Below are positions 54,157 to 63,195 of a stretch of DNA of 64,000 nt, one piece after another (positions within the stretch are counted from its first letter, which is position 1; every line of letters starts with the position of its first letter). Made by a program: the position numbers and the translations under genes. The stretch comes from Deltaproteobacteria bacterium. Lineage in GTDB: Bacteria; Myxococcota_A; Polyangia; Polyangiales; JADJMO01. The DNA is taken from assembly GCA_025363655.1 (NCBI GenBank), contig JANYDK010000016.1, positions 59,803 to 123,802 of the forward strand, in the 5' to 3' direction. A model generated the notes under the pieces. It was given only the letters and a program-made list of their open reading frames with translations. It made no database searches and was not told where the DNA came from.

Positions 54157-54879
54157 TCATCCAGGAGATGCCGGGGCGTCGTCTCCATCGGCCGCATCCC
54201 CATCACGGTCGGAGCCGACTTCGCCATCGGATGCGTCACGTGCATCGGTCGCGCCGAAGTCGCCACATTTGACGACGCCGGCTTCACCTCCACGCGCCTC
54301 CGCCTCACCGTCGCTGCGGTCCGCTGCATCGGCGCCATCGGTCTCCACATCGTCCGCGTCGGTGGGCATCGAACATCCGGCGTCGGAAGGGATCGCGCTG
54401 TCGGTGGGTGCATCGAACGCGTCGTGCACGTCTGCGGCCGCGTCCTCGTCGGCGCCGGTGTCGGCGGCGGAGTCGACGGGTGGCGCAGCGTCGACGTCGC
54501 ACGATTCGGTCGGCGGCCTGGCGGGTGCACCGGCGCGCAACCACGAGAGCAGCGTCGCGCGATCGGCGTCGGTGATCTCGACCGGCGGGAGCGGCATGTC
54601 GCCCGCCGACACGTATTTCTCCATGAAATAGTAGAGCGGATGGCCATCCATCTCGGCGTTGATGTCGCTGTAGGTCACGAGCGGAAAGGGCGCCTCGTGC
54701 TGCGGCGGCGAGGAGTGGCAGTGCTGGCAGACGTGCTTGAGCACCTTGTCGGGCGCGCAAGGAATGTCGCCGATCACCACCTTGGGCGTGACCTGACTGC
54801 GTCCGTGCGTGGGATCGCTGCAGGCGATCGCGCTGACGGAGAGCGCGACCGCGCCGACGACGCCGTGCAGGCTTCTCAA
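54157..54879 (-). CDS. Monohaem c-type lipoprotein
   Basis: 240 residues starting at a TTG that overlaps the kinase stop (TTGA). The lipobox is SVSAIAC. CQHCHSSPPQHEAPF near residue 50 attaches one haem c, and DMPLPPVEITDADRATLLSWL is typical of the C-terminal helix of cytochrome-like lipoproteins. The rest, from about 120, is a low-complexity Asp/Ala-rich tail with a Cys pair. It is the last of three overlapping or closely spaced genes (56483-59335, 54876-56459, 54157-54879) on the same strand, so it may accept electrons from the dihaem protein. Confidence 0.82.
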   Translation of the reverse strand: MRSLHGVVGAVALSVSAIACSDPTHGRSQVTPKVVIGDIPCAPDKVLKHVCQHCHSSPPQHEAPFPLVTYSDINAEMDGHPLYYFMEKYVSAGDMPLPPVEITDADRATLLSWLRAGAPARPPTESCDVDAAPPVDSAADTGADEDAAADVHDAFDAPTDSAIPSDAGCSMPTDADDVETDGADAADRSDGEAEARGGEAGVVKCGDFGATDARDASDGEVGSDRDGDAADGDDAPASPG

Positions 54880-56459
54880 AGATCGATGCGGAATTTTCGC
54901 TTCTCCTTCTGACCGCTGGCCTCGGTCGCAGGCGGCGGCGACGGCGCCGTGGAGGCCGCGACCGGTGCTGGGGGAGGAACGAGCGCGCTGCTCGCGACGG
55001 GCGCCGCGGGCTTGTGCACGTAGTACTTCGGCGACGGATGCACTGCTTTTCCCGTGGCAGAATCGATCGCCTCGGTCGTCACGCTCGATGGCCCGGCGAC
55101 GACTTGAGACGACGGCGTCGCGAGCGGTTGTGCCGGTGAGGCGGTCGGCTCGGCCGCCTTCGCCGCAGGAACTTCGAGCTGCTGCGGCGGAGGTGGCGGC
55201 GCCGGTGGACGACCCACGATCGACGGATAGGCGAGCACCCCGCCGATGCCGAGGATCAGCGTCACGAGGCCGACACGAAACGGCGTGACACCACTGCGCC
55301 GCGTCGGCTCGATCGCCGGAGAGCCGTCGTTGATTCCGCTGGCGAACGCGCTGTTCGTCGGAGCCGGACGCGCGAGCGCGAGGTTGGCGATGGCCGCAGA
55401 GGCGACGCTCTCGTCGGTGGCCGCGAGCCGAGGCGCGGTCACCACCCGACTGCAGGACGTTCCCTGCACGGCGATGAGCTCGTCTTTGATCGCTTTGCGC
55501 ACCCGCGTGCGTTCGGCGCGGAAGAGCTCGCCGAGGAGCCGCGCGATTTCGTCCTGTCGCACCGACTGACTGGAGGCGACGAGAAATTCCTCCAGCGCAT
55601 CGCGCATCGCCTGCGCGGTCGGATAGCGATCGTCTGGATTTCTCTGCAGCGCCTTGCCGACGATGGCATCGAGACGTGGATCGATCTCGGGCATCAGCGA
55701 GGCGACCGTCGGGATCGGTTCGTGAAGGAGCCGCGCCAGCGTCTTGGCGGGATTGTCGGAGGCGAGGAGTCGCTCACCGGTGAGCATCTCCCAGAGGACG
55801 ATGCCCGCGGCGAAGACGTCGGCGCGTCGATCGATCGCCTCTCCGCGCAGCTGCTCGGGCGCGGTGTAGGCGAATTTTCCCTTGAAGATGCCGGCCTGGG
55901 TGCCGCTGTCGTAGGTCTTGGCGATGCCGAAGTCGACGAGCTTGACCTGCCCATCGTAGGTGACGAACACGTTCTGCGGGCTGACGTCGCGGTGGACGAT
56001 GCGCAGCGGCGTGCCGTCGTAGTCGGTCGCTTCGTGCGCATAGTGCAACCCGCAGAGCACCTCCGAGGCGATGCGCGCGTGCACGGCCGCCGCGACGTCG
56101 ACGCCCGCCTTTCCAATCGCCCGACGAAGACGGCTGAGCGGCTGACCCTCGAGATACTCCATCGCGATGAAGATGCCGCTGTCGTCCTCACCGACCTCGT
56201 ACGTCTGGACGACGTTGGGGTGATTGAGACGTGCCGATAGCCGCGCCTCGTGGAGGAACATGTCGCGATGCTCTTGGTTGTCGGCGAGTGCCTCGCGCAA
56301 GCGCTTGAGCACGAAGAGCTTGTTGAACCCGGCCGGCCCTTGGGCGACGGCGAGGAACACCTCGGCCATCCCTCCCGAGTCGAGCCGCAGGACGTAACGG
56401 TACTTGCCAGTGCCCGGATTGTGCTCGTGCGCTTCGAGCTTCTCGACTTCCTCCAACAT
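54876..56459 (-). CDS. Ser/Thr protein kinase with a membrane segment, within a haem lipoprotein operon
   Basis: 527 residues. The ATG at 56459 has GGAGGAG upstream. Kinase domain (about 15-290): RLDSGGMAEVFLA, LFVLKRLRE, HRDVSPQNVF at about 156 (the VSPQN form is common in myxobacterial kinases), VDFGIAKTY and KFAYTAPEQL. A hydrophobic segment near 393-415 (VGLVTLILGIGGVLAYP) precedes a Pro/Ala-rich tail. It lies 23 bp after the large dihaem gene and overlaps the monohaem lipoprotein start by four bases. A kinase between two predicted cytochrome-type lipoproteins suggests control by redox or export state. Confidence 0.92.
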   Translation of the reverse strand: MLEEVEKLEAHEHNPGTGKYRYVLRLDSGGMAEVFLAVAQGPAGFNKLFVLKRLREALADNQEHRDMFLHEARLSARLNHPNVVQTYEVGEDDSGIFIAMEYLEGQPLSRLRRAIGKAGVDVAAAVHARIASEVLCGLHYAHEATDYDGTPLRIVHRDVSPQNVFVTYDGQVKLVDFGIAKTYDSGTQAGIFKGKFAYTAPEQLRGEAIDRRADVFAAGIVLWEMLTGERLLASDNPAKTLARLLHEPIPTVASLMPEIDPRLDAIVGKALQRNPDDRYPTAQAMRDALEEFLVASSQSVRQDEIARLLGELFRAERTRVRKAIKDELIAVQGTSCSRVVTAPRLAATDESVASAAIANLALARPAPTNSAFASGINDGSPAIEPTRRSGVTPFRVGLVTLILGIGGVLAYPSIVGRPPAPPPPPQQLEVPAAKAAEPTASPAQPLATPSSQVVAGPSSVTTEAIDSATGKAVHPSPKYYVHKPAAPVASSALVPPPAPVAASTAPSPPPATEASGQKEKRKFRIDL

Positions 56460-56482
56460 GACTCCTCCGCGTCTTTCCGACT

Positions 56483-59335
56483 TCAAGGCGCGCACAGGAT
56501 TCCTCCGTCCGGTCCGAGCGCCGGCGTGGCGATCGTCTCCGCGTCCTCGTCGATCGAGAGGAGGAATTGGATCAAGTTGGCGACCTTCTCCGCGCGCGCC
56601 GGATCGGCGGCGTCGAGGAACTTGGTGTTGATCGCCTGGTGATGTCCCTTGAAGAGATCGCTCAGCAGCGCTTCCAAGGTGCGCGCGTTTCCGCCATGGA
56701 AATACGGCGCGCCAGCGACGACGTTGAGCAGCGAAGGCACGTTGAAGCCTTTGACGTCGGGATCGTTGCCCATCGACGGCGTGACCATGTCTCTGCTGCG
56801 CACCTCGAGAATTCCGACCTCGGGCTCGGCGATGCCGTAGGTGCCTACCGGGCGGAGCACGCAGAGGAGCGTGTCGAAGTCGGCCGGCTTGGTCCCGGCG
56901 TAGCGCATCATCTGCATCGCCGGCGTGGTCGCGGGCATGAGCGCGGCAGGGAAGCCGGCCGCGGTCGCCGCCGGTCCCCAGGACTTGGTCATCAGCGCCT
57001 TGTTCACCACGCCGGTGAAGTCGGGCTTGTAGAACACAGTCGAAATCGTCCACTTCGGCCCGCTGTGGCAGCCCTGGCACTTGCCCTCGAGGAAGAGCGA
57101 CTTGCCGGTGGCGACCTTGGCGGCGTCGAGCTTGGTCGGCCTCCGCGGCGAGCGAATCGAGCGCAGGTAGGCGCCGAGCTTCTGCCAGTCGTCGTTGGAG
57201 CACGCCGCCGGGAGCCCCGCGGGGTTGGTCGGATCGGCCGCCGCCCACGACGAGCCGTTGAGCCCGCTGTGTCCCATCGTGTCGTAGGCGATGCGACTCT
57301 CGTAGACCAGCGCCTGGTCCTTGACGATGATGCCGACGCCACCGGCGAAGGAGCGCGCCGCGCCTTCGTGATCGCTGAGCTCGTCGGCGTTGCCGCTGAG
57401 CGCGATGCGGAGGTCGTTCGGATCCTTGGAGGCGACGAGGCCGTCGAGGCTGCCGGGCTGGCGCATGCCGCGTCCGCCGAAGACGACGACGTTGTCGGTG
57501 AGGCCGTCGAGATGGCACGTCTGGCACGCCATCAGCGCCTGGCCCTTGTACGACCAGCGACCGAGCCCGGTGTTGAAGAGGCGCTTGCCCTCGAGCAGAT
57601 CGAGCGTGGCCGGATCGGTGGGGAGCGCCGAGGTCGCGATCGTCGTCGGCGTGCCGCTGGAGACGCCAGCCACCTCACCGACGGCGAGATCGAGCACCGA
57701 GACGTTGCGTGTCGCCTCGTTGATCACGAACCCGTAGCGCCCAGGCGCGTCGCTCGGATGGAGCTTGTTGGCGACGGCGATGCCGGTCGGCAACTGGCCG
57801 AGGTGCGACGGATCGACGCCAGCGGGGATGAGGTTGATGAACTCGTGCTTGGCGTCGCCGACCGAGTCGATGGTGCTGGCGTCGTACGACGCGTTGAAGT
57901 CGACGCGGAAAACTGCGTCGGCGCCGTTGGCCGGGAAATACGCGGTCACCGTGCCGGGGACGAAGCCGATGTCCATCGAGTGGAGCGGGAAGCGGCGCGC
58001 GTTGTCGGGCGTGCTCCGCGCGGTGAACAGCTTGTCGAACTCGCGCGCGAGGTTGGTCGACGCGATGGTCTTGTTGCCGCCGAGGTCGACGATCGAGACC
58101 ACCGGCGCGGTGGTGGTGCGGATGTCCGCCGGGTTGGGCGCGCAGACGCCGGTCACGCACGAGCCTCCGACGACTCCGCAGTCGACGTCGGCGACGCAGT
58201 TGGTGGTGCACTTCCCGGCGGTGCAGGAGCCGACGGCGGCGCCGGGGCAGGTCGCGTCGGCGGTGCACGCGGTGAACGCCGGCCCGGTGTAGAGGTTGCC
58301 GGGGAGTTTGGGCGAAGTGCAGACCGAGGCGACGTAGCCGAAGCCGCCTTGAATGGTGAGCGCCTGCAGCTGGTTGGGATAGCAGGACGCGGGGCCGTCC
58401 TTGTGATCGTGGAAGCCCATGTCGACGGGCGGCAGCTCGATGATCGTCGGCGTCGGTGCGCTCAGCTTGATCTTGTAGAGGAGCCCCACCTTGTTGACGT
58501 CGGCGTTGCTCCCGTCGGCGGCGAGCGGCGCCTTCTGCTGCGCATAGAACTCCGTCACGTACATCGTCTCGTCGTCTTCGATCGAGTCGCCGTTGTTGGT
58601 GATCGCGACCGAGCGCGGGTGCGACAGCGCAGGACGAGTCGCCAGGCCTTTTCCTGCGTATCCAGCGGCTGCGAGCGCGGCGTTGAGATCGACCGTCTTG
58701 GTGACCTTCATGGTGCCGGCGTCGATCCCCGAGAGCGTGCCGTCGATCCAGTTCGCCACCCACAGCATGTGCCCGAGCGGCGTCTGTGCGAGCCCGGTCG
58801 GTTCGGAGCCGACGGCGACCTCGGGCCCCTTCACCGGCGTGGTCTTCAGCCCGTCGATGCGGACCAATTTCTGATCCTTGCGCACGAGGACGTACGCCGA
58901 GGCGCAGGTGGGATCGATGGTCACCGCCACCGGCTCGGCACCGACCGCGATCTCGGCGAGCTTGGTCAGCTTCGGCGCCACGCCGGCCGCGCCGTACTCG
59001 ACGCTCATGACGGTGACCGTTCCGACGTCGTGGTTGACGGCGACGAGGCGCGAGTCGTCCTCCGAGACGGCGATCGCCGATCCGTGGCTGGCGCCGCTGA
59101 GCGCCTTCCATCCCGGATCCGGCGTGTCGGTCTCCGTCGTCACGCCATCGACGCTCACGTCGTCGGGCGTCGTCGCATCGTGACCACCGCCGCCATCTAC
59201 CCCAGGGGTGGGTTTGTCGCCGAGGGGATCGCTTCCGCCACCACCGCATGCGAACTGACCTCCGAGCGCGAGACTCGTGATGAGGCCAAGAGCGGTGAGA
59301 GGTGCGTGGTGAAGGATGAGCGAGCGAGACGTCAT
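56483..59335 (-). CDS. Dihaem MauG/cytochrome-c-peroxidase-like lipoprotein with N-terminal propeller
   Basis: 950 residues. Signal ending GQFACGGGG, a lipobox. Residues about 60-500 form a YncE-like beta-propeller (VTVMSVEYGAAGVAPKLTKL, then AYVLVRKDQKLVRIDG) interrupted by a Cys-rich EGF-like insert (CPGAAVGSCTAGKCTTNC). The C-terminal third has CQTCHLDGLTDN and CQGCHSGPKW, two haem-c motifs, and ends with FNVPSLLNVVAGAPYFHGGN, which is the MauG/CcpA distal-loop signature. Such proteins handle peroxide or oxidise a protein partner. The kinase and the monohaem lipoprotein follow directly. The enzymatic role is inferred. Confidence 0.85.
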   Translation of the reverse strand: MTSRSLILHHAPLTALGLITSLALGGQFACGGGGSDPLGDKPTPGVDGGGGHDATTPDDVSVDGVTTETDTPDPGWKALSGASHGSAIAVSEDDSRLVAVNHDVGTVTVMSVEYGAAGVAPKLTKLAEIAVGAEPVAVTIDPTCASAYVLVRKDQKLVRIDGLKTTPVKGPEVAVGSEPTGLAQTPLGHMLWVANWIDGTLSGIDAGTMKVTKTVDLNAALAAAGYAGKGLATRPALSHPRSVAITNNGDSIEDDETMYVTEFYAQQKAPLAADGSNADVNKVGLLYKIKLSAPTPTIIELPPVDMGFHDHKDGPASCYPNQLQALTIQGGFGYVASVCTSPKLPGNLYTGPAFTACTADATCPGAAVGSCTAGKCTTNCVADVDCGVVGGSCVTGVCAPNPADIRTTTAPVVSIVDLGGNKTIASTNLAREFDKLFTARSTPDNARRFPLHSMDIGFVPGTVTAYFPANGADAVFRVDFNASYDASTIDSVGDAKHEFINLIPAGVDPSHLGQLPTGIAVANKLHPSDAPGRYGFVINEATRNVSVLDLAVGEVAGVSSGTPTTIATSALPTDPATLDLLEGKRLFNTGLGRWSYKGQALMACQTCHLDGLTDNVVVFGGRGMRQPGSLDGLVASKDPNDLRIALSGNADELSDHEGAARSFAGGVGIIVKDQALVYESRIAYDTMGHSGLNGSSWAAADPTNPAGLPAACSNDDWQKLGAYLRSIRSPRRPTKLDAAKVATGKSLFLEGKCQGCHSGPKWTISTVFYKPDFTGVVNKALMTKSWGPAATAAGFPAALMPATTPAMQMMRYAGTKPADFDTLLCVLRPVGTYGIAEPEVGILEVRSRDMVTPSMGNDPDVKGFNVPSLLNVVAGAPYFHGGNARTLEALLSDLFKGHHQAINTKFLDAADPARAEKVANLIQFLLSIDEDAETIATPALGPDGGILCAP

Positions 59336-59442
59336 CGGGCCTCCGGGCATCGCGTTGGGCGAGCGATGTGGAGGAGCGGAAGAGCACGAGGCGCGCCAGT
59401 GGACTCACGCGCACGAATCCGGAAATGATTCTCTCTGCTCGC

Positions 59443-60420
59443 TCAGGCAGACGCCGAGTCGCGCGCGCTCGGCGTCGTGAGGAAGCGCCGGAAGATGCCG
59501 GTGACGCCGCCCGCGACGATGCGAATCTGATCGGTCGTGAGATAGAGCGTGCCGGTCGCCCCAGCAGCGTCGGCGGCGAGGAGATAGCGACGGCCGTCGT
59601 GCACCACCAGGCCGCCAGGTCGTACGACGATCGGCATCCGCAACGTCAGATCGGAAGGTGATACGCGCACCGGGCGAAGACGACGACGCTCCTCCACGAG
59701 GAGCGAAGCCGGCGTCCGATTCGTCTCCTCGGCGACGCTCGCATTGAAGGCATTCGCCCAAGCCTCGAGGCGGCGATCGAGATCGACGTCGCTCTCGGCC
59801 GCGCGAACGATCGGCAGGAGCTGATGCCGTAGCTCCTTCGTCCACGATCGACCAGAGGACGCTCCCGCGACCGCCGTCCCGAGCTCGACGCCAAAACCGA
59901 GATCGAGCGCGAGGTAAGCGAGCGAGGCGACGAAATCGGTCGGCTCCTTCGCGCGCGAGACGTCGATCTTCGCGGCATCGAAGGTCGCCAGGAGCGGGAC
60001 GCCGCCGGCGCGTACGAAGTGGTCGACGAGCGCGCGGGCGACGGCCTCGAAACCTTCGACGCCGAGGACGCTGACCGCCACCCAACGCGAATACTCGAAG
60101 CGCGTGACGAAGAGTCGCACGCGACGCCGTGATCCATCGGGTCGCACCACGCCGACGTCGAGCCAATCGTGCCGAGAACCCTCGCCCGGAAGTGGATCGC
60201 GCGTGGCTGCGGCCTCGATCGACGAGCGCGCCTCTGCGACCAGCGCGTAGAAAGCGCTCTTGCCGCCGGCATATCCCTCGAGGGTCGCGCGTCGGAGGAG
60301 CTCGAGGGTCGGAATCTTCGGAGTTTGCGCCAGCGCACTCATCACGAGCTGACGAAACGACTCGGCTTTGCGCGGACGTCCGAGCCGACGCACCGAAGGA
60401 TCCCCCATCACTTTCGACAT
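59443..60420 (-). CDS. Degenerate, stand-alone IS21-type transposase-like protein
   Basis: 325 residues. The order of segments matches IstA of IS21: an HTH region with LGRPRK and a helix around 20-70, then DWLDVGVV (Asp88 at the first catalytic position), RLFVTRFEYSRWVAVSVLG, AGGVPLLATFDAAKID (Asp148 at the second; the usual DN is DA), EERRRLRPV and a C-terminal barrel. At the position of the catalytic Glu the usual KGxVE reads SGRSW (about 189-193). So the DDE triad seems incomplete. No istB-like gene and no element ends are next to it. A domesticated DNA-binding protein is likely. The start at 60420 is the best-supported ATG. Confidence 0.7.
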   Translation of the reverse strand: MSKVMGDPSVRRLGRPRKAESFRQLVMSALAQTPKIPTLELLRRATLEGYAGGKSAFYALVAEARSSIEAAATRDPLPGEGSRHDWLDVGVVRPDGSRRRVRLFVTRFEYSRWVAVSVLGVEGFEAVARALVDHFVRAGGVPLLATFDAAKIDVSRAKEPTDFVASLAYLALDLGFGVELGTAVAGASSGRSWTKELRHQLLPIVRAAESDVDLDRRLEAWANAFNASVAEETNRTPASLLVEERRRLRPVRVSPSDLTLRMPIVVRPGGLVVHDGRRYLLAADAAGATGTLYLTTDQIRIVAGGVTGIFRRFLTTPSARDSASA

Positions 60421-60499
60421 GTCGGATTTCGGGCGCACTGATCGTGCCAGATGATCGCGCGGGAGAGAGGTGACGAGCAAGCCGTAGTCGCGCGCGTGA

Positions 60500-60522
60500 G
60501 ATTCCGGAATCGAGATCGATCT
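60500..60522. promoter_or_regulatory. Two adjacent palindromes between the transposase-like and TPR/PEGA-like genes
   Basis: GATTCCGGAATC (60500-60511) and AGATCGATCT (60513-60522) are both perfect palindromes one base apart, in the 288-bp divergent region. They could be a binding site of the transposase-like protein or another regulator. Confidence 0.4.
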
Positions 60523-60708
60523 TCCCCGGAAGCGTGAGCGCGGGAGACATCATCTGTAACAAGCGCTCCGCGTCGTGTGCGGTCGGTCGATCGCTGCGTG
60601 CATGACCTACAGCGACATCGCGAATCGAGGCCGCGCAGGGAATCGATCGCTTCGACGGGTGATGACCGCGCGCGGCACCTAGCACGTGCCTTGCTGAATC
60701 GAGCGTCG

Positions 60709-61746
60709 ATGACCCGACGACGATCCCTCCGCAAGCTCGGCCTCTGTCTCGCGCTCGTGACACCGATGGCGCTGACGACGAGCACGCACGTCACGCTCGC
60801 GAGGGCCGACGCCGCCGCCGACGCACGCGAGCACTTCAAGGCCGGCGTCCGTCACCTCCAGGACCCGGAAGGCGCGCGCTACGAAGACGCCTATCGTGAG
60901 TTCCTCGCCGCCTACGCCGCGACGCCGAACCCGAAAATCCTGGGAAATATCGGCCTCTGCGCGATGAAGCTGGAGCGCGACGGTGAGTCGATCGCAGCCT
61001 ACGGGCGCTACCTCGCCGAGGTCCCCGACATCGATCCGGAAGAGCGCGATCAGATCGGCAAGGACCTACAAGCGATGCGCAGCGGCGTCGCGCACATCAG
61101 CGTCGACGTCGCGCCGGGCACCGGTGCGGTCACCGTGATCGACACCCGTACGCCCGTCACCGGAGCGCCCATCGTCAACACCTATGGTCCGCTGGCGACC
61201 AAGACCGAGATCGGCCTTCGCCCTGGTCACCACGTGCTGCGCGTGCGCACGCCGGCGGGCGACGAGTCGGGTCCGTGGGAGATCGACGCCAAGCCGGGGA
61301 GCATCGAAACCCATGTCTTCAGCGTCGCAAAGCCCGAACCGACGACGAAGAAGTCGAGCGGAGAGGCGCCCGTGCACGTCGAGCCGGCGAGCTCGCGGAT
61401 CGTCCCGTGGGTGCTCACCGGCGTCGGGGGCGCGATGCTCCTCGGCGCAGCGACCACTGGCTTCGTCGTCATGAAGAAGGTGCAGAGCCTCGACTCCCGC
61501 TGCCCCAACGACACCTGCGCTGCCGGTTCCAATCTCGACGGCGATCGCGACTCCGCCAAGCGGTGGATGCGCGCGACCGACGTCCTCTTGATCGGTGGCG
61601 GCGTCCTCGCGGGCACGGGCGTGCTCTGGCTCCTCTTCGCCGACGCTCCTCATGACGAAGCGCCACCCAAAGACGCCGCGCGCGCGCGCCCGGACTTCGC
61701 GTGTAGCGGCGCGGGCTGCACTTTTTCCCTGTCGGGGAGCTTCTGA
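60709..61746 (+). CDS. TPR/PEGA-like envelope protein with two C-terminal membrane segments
   Basis: 345 residues. Signal-like segment (about 8-35), a TPR-like helical region (AAADAREHFKAGVRHL, then ATPNPKILGNIGLCAMKLER, YLAEVPDIDPEERDQI), a PEGA-like beta region (about 120-205) and two hydrophobic segments (VPWVLTGVGGAMLLGAATTG, VLLIGGGVLAGTGVLWLLF). It ends in Ser-Phe after a hydrophobic beta-like strand. It has the same build as 2096-3160. It overlaps the next gene by one base (TGATG). The start ATG at 60709 is chosen because the frame becomes protein-like there. Confidence 0.8.
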   Translation: MTRRRSLRKLGLCLALVTPMALTTSTHVTLARADAAADAREHFKAGVRHLQDPEGARYEDAYREFLAAYAATPNPKILGNIGLCAMKLERDGESIAAYGRYLAEVPDIDPEERDQIGKDLQAMRSGVAHISVDVAPGTGAVTVIDTRTPVTGAPIVNTYGPLATKTEIGLRPGHHVLRVRTPAGDESGPWEIDAKPGSIETHVFSVAKPEPTTKKSSGEAPVHVEPASSRIVPWVLTGVGGAMLLGAATTGFVVMKKVQSLDSRCPNDTCAAGSNLDGDRDSAKRWMRATDVLLIGGGVLAGTGVLWLLFADAPHDEAPPKDAARARPDFACSGAGCTFSLSGSF

Positions 61747-62636
61747 TGTCCCGGGTTCGATCCTTCGCGCTCGCGCTCGTCGTCGTCGCGCACCTGGCTC
61801 CCCTTGCCTGCTCGCAGGTGATCGACGTCGATCGATTCCACGAACGCGCGACCACGCCTCCCGCGTCGACGGGCTCGACGGGCAACCAGCAATTCCGCGA
61901 CCTCCAGCTCACCTTCGCCGGCATGAAGCCGCACCTCGCGCACACCTTCGAGTACCGCGTGATCGACGCCAACAACCTGGTGCAGTCGCGCGGCATCGTC
62001 ACCCCGCTCGGCGCCGCGGAGGTCACCATCTTCATCCCGCGCGCGATCCCGAAGAGCAACGGCCCCTACCGCCTCGACTTCTTCGCCGACGTGAACGGCA
62101 GCGGCGGCTTCGACGGCATCGGCAGCGTCATCTCCAACGATCACGCCTGGCGCATCGAACCGCTCGTCGACTACCCCGCGGGGACGGTGACGCCCGTCGA
62201 CGGCCTCGTGCAGGTCATGTTCACCCACAGCACCTCGTTCACCGACATCGATTCGTACCCCAGCGGCACCCCGAACAAGACGAAGGACACCGGCCTCCCC
62301 GCCAAGGTGCACCTCGCTTCGCTCCAAGGCGTCGCCGGGAAGATGCTCGAGCTCCGCGTCGCCGAGAAAGACACGCGCCACGTCGTCGGCCTCGCCCGCT
62401 TCCCGGCCGTGTCTGCGACCACGCTCGACGTCACGATCCCTGGCGTGGTCGACGTCAGCGTCGATTACGAAGTCGACGTCTACGTCGACACCAACGACAA
62501 CGGCGTCTACGACGACCCGTCGAAGCCAGCCGGCGACTGGGGCTGCCGCTTCGGAGGCTCATCGACGGACACTGGGCTCAGCCTCTCGGCGGACATGTCG
62601 GCGACCGTGAACGAGGTCGACGTCGGGAAGCCCTGA
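61746..62636 (+). CDS. Lipoprotein with beta-sandwich-like repeats, coupled to the TPR/PEGA-like gene
   Basis: 296 residues. The lipobox is LAPLAC. From about residue 50 the protein is beta-rich with Asp-rich loops that could bind calcium (FFADVNGSGGFDGIGS, VYVDTNDNGVYDDP). Two similar halves seem present (about 50-145 and 180-290), which suggests a duplicated sandwich domain. It overlaps the TPR/PEGA-like gene by one base (stop TGA and start ATG share the A), so it is co-translated and probably acts with it in the envelope. I do not recognise the family. Confidence 0.78.
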   Translation: MSRVRSFALALVVVAHLAPLACSQVIDVDRFHERATTPPASTGSTGNQQFRDLQLTFAGMKPHLAHTFEYRVIDANNLVQSRGIVTPLGAAEVTIFIPRAIPKSNGPYRLDFFADVNGSGGFDGIGSVISNDHAWRIEPLVDYPAGTVTPVDGLVQVMFTHSTSFTDIDSYPSGTPNKTKDTGLPAKVHLASLQGVAGKMLELRVAEKDTRHVVGLARFPAVSATTLDVTIPGVVDVSVDYEVDVYVDTNDNGVYDDPSKPAGDWGCRFGGSSTDTGLSLSADMSATVNEVDVGKP

Positions 62637-62692
62637 GGAAGCCTTGAGAAGGAGGCGAATCTCATCGCGAGCAGTATTTGGGGGGTCTGGCC

Positions 62693-62721
62693 TCGACAAG
62701 CTGCCTTGGGGTCACTAGAGT
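62693..62721 (+). promoter_or_regulatory. Housekeeping-type promoter of rpmE
   Basis: TCGACA (62693-62698), 17 bases, then TAGAGT (62716-62721), about 47 bases before the rpmE start. It matches TTGACA/TATAAT at five and four positions respectively. Confidence 0.55.
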
Positions 62722-62768
62722 GCCTCCCCCCTCTCCCTATACCCGGGCGAGGTCACCGGAGTACCTCC

Positions 62769-63065
62769 ATGCGCGACATCCACCCGTCCTACCCCGAGTG
62801 CACCATCACGTGCGCTTGCAGCAACACCGTCAAGACCCGCAGCACCCGCGGTGACTTCACCGTCGACGTCTGCGGCGCCTGCCACCCGTTCTACACCGGC
62901 AAGCAGAAGCTGATGGACACCGCCGGCCGCGTCGATCGCTTCCGCCGCAAGTTCGGCGAGGGGTCCACCAAGTCCGACCGCGCCAAGGGTGGCGCTGCCC
63001 CGACCGCCAAGGCCCCCGTCAAAAAAGAGAAGCCCGCGACGGAAGACAAGCCCGCCGAGGCTTGA
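62769..63065 (+). CDS. rpmE: Ribosomal protein L31 with a Lys/Ala-rich tail
   Basis: 98 residues, longer than the usual 70. [36 protein letters not shown] and [10 protein letters not shown] are all L31 signatures; the Cys at CTITCACS and CGACH fit the zinc-binding form. After about residue 72 a tail of Lys, Ala and Pro is added ([20 protein letters not shown]), which may extend over the ribosome surface. The DUF1385 gene follows. rpmE-DUF1385 order is common in bacteria (often with prfA/prmC next), which lies beyond the window. Confidence 0.95.
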   Translation: MRDIHPSYPECTITCACSNTVKTRSTRGDFTVDVCGACHPFYTGKQKLMDTAGRVDRFRRKFGEGSTKSDRAKGGAAPTAKAPVKKEKPATEDKPAEA

Positions 63066-63081
63066 TTTTTCAGGACTTTTC

Positions 63082-63124
63082 GAGAGGGTGAGGCGCGCAG
63101 GCGTCTCGCCCTTTCTGCTTTTTG
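63082..63124 (+). terminator. Rho-independent terminator after rpmE
   Basis: GGGTGAGGCG (63086-63095) pairs with CGTCTCGCCC (63102-63111) with two G-U pairs, extended by GAGA/TTTC (63082-63085 with 63112-63115). TGCTTTTTG follows. It should end rpmE transcription before the DUF1385 gene. Confidence 0.7.
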
Positions 63125-63128
63125 TCCC

Positions 63129-63148
63129 GCGTTTGGCCGCGTTTGGCC
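63129..63148 (+). repeat. Two tandem copies of GCGTTTGGCC
   Basis: A 10-bp unit is repeated exactly twice between the terminator and the DUF1385 gene, followed by GC-rich simple repeats (GCGCGG). No function is evident. Confidence 0.8.
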
Positions 63149-63182
63149 ACGGAGGGCGCGGGCGCGGGCGCGAGGGCGGTGT

Positions 63183-63195
63183 TAGGTTCCACCCC
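63183..63195 (+). promoter_or_regulatory. Leaderless-type -10 box of the DUF1385 gene
   Basis: TAGGTT is followed by seven bases and then the ATG at 63196. The terminator upstream makes a separate promoter necessary. Confidence 0.5.

Noticed and set aside
56567..59428. 953-codon plus-strand frame opposite the MauG-like gene
   Set aside because: The minus strand has haem motifs, a lipobox and a propeller pattern; the plus frame is Arg/Val/Gly-rich without known motifs.
59443..60420. An active insertion sequence
   Set aside because: No helper gene, no terminal inverted repeats and a broken catalytic triad.
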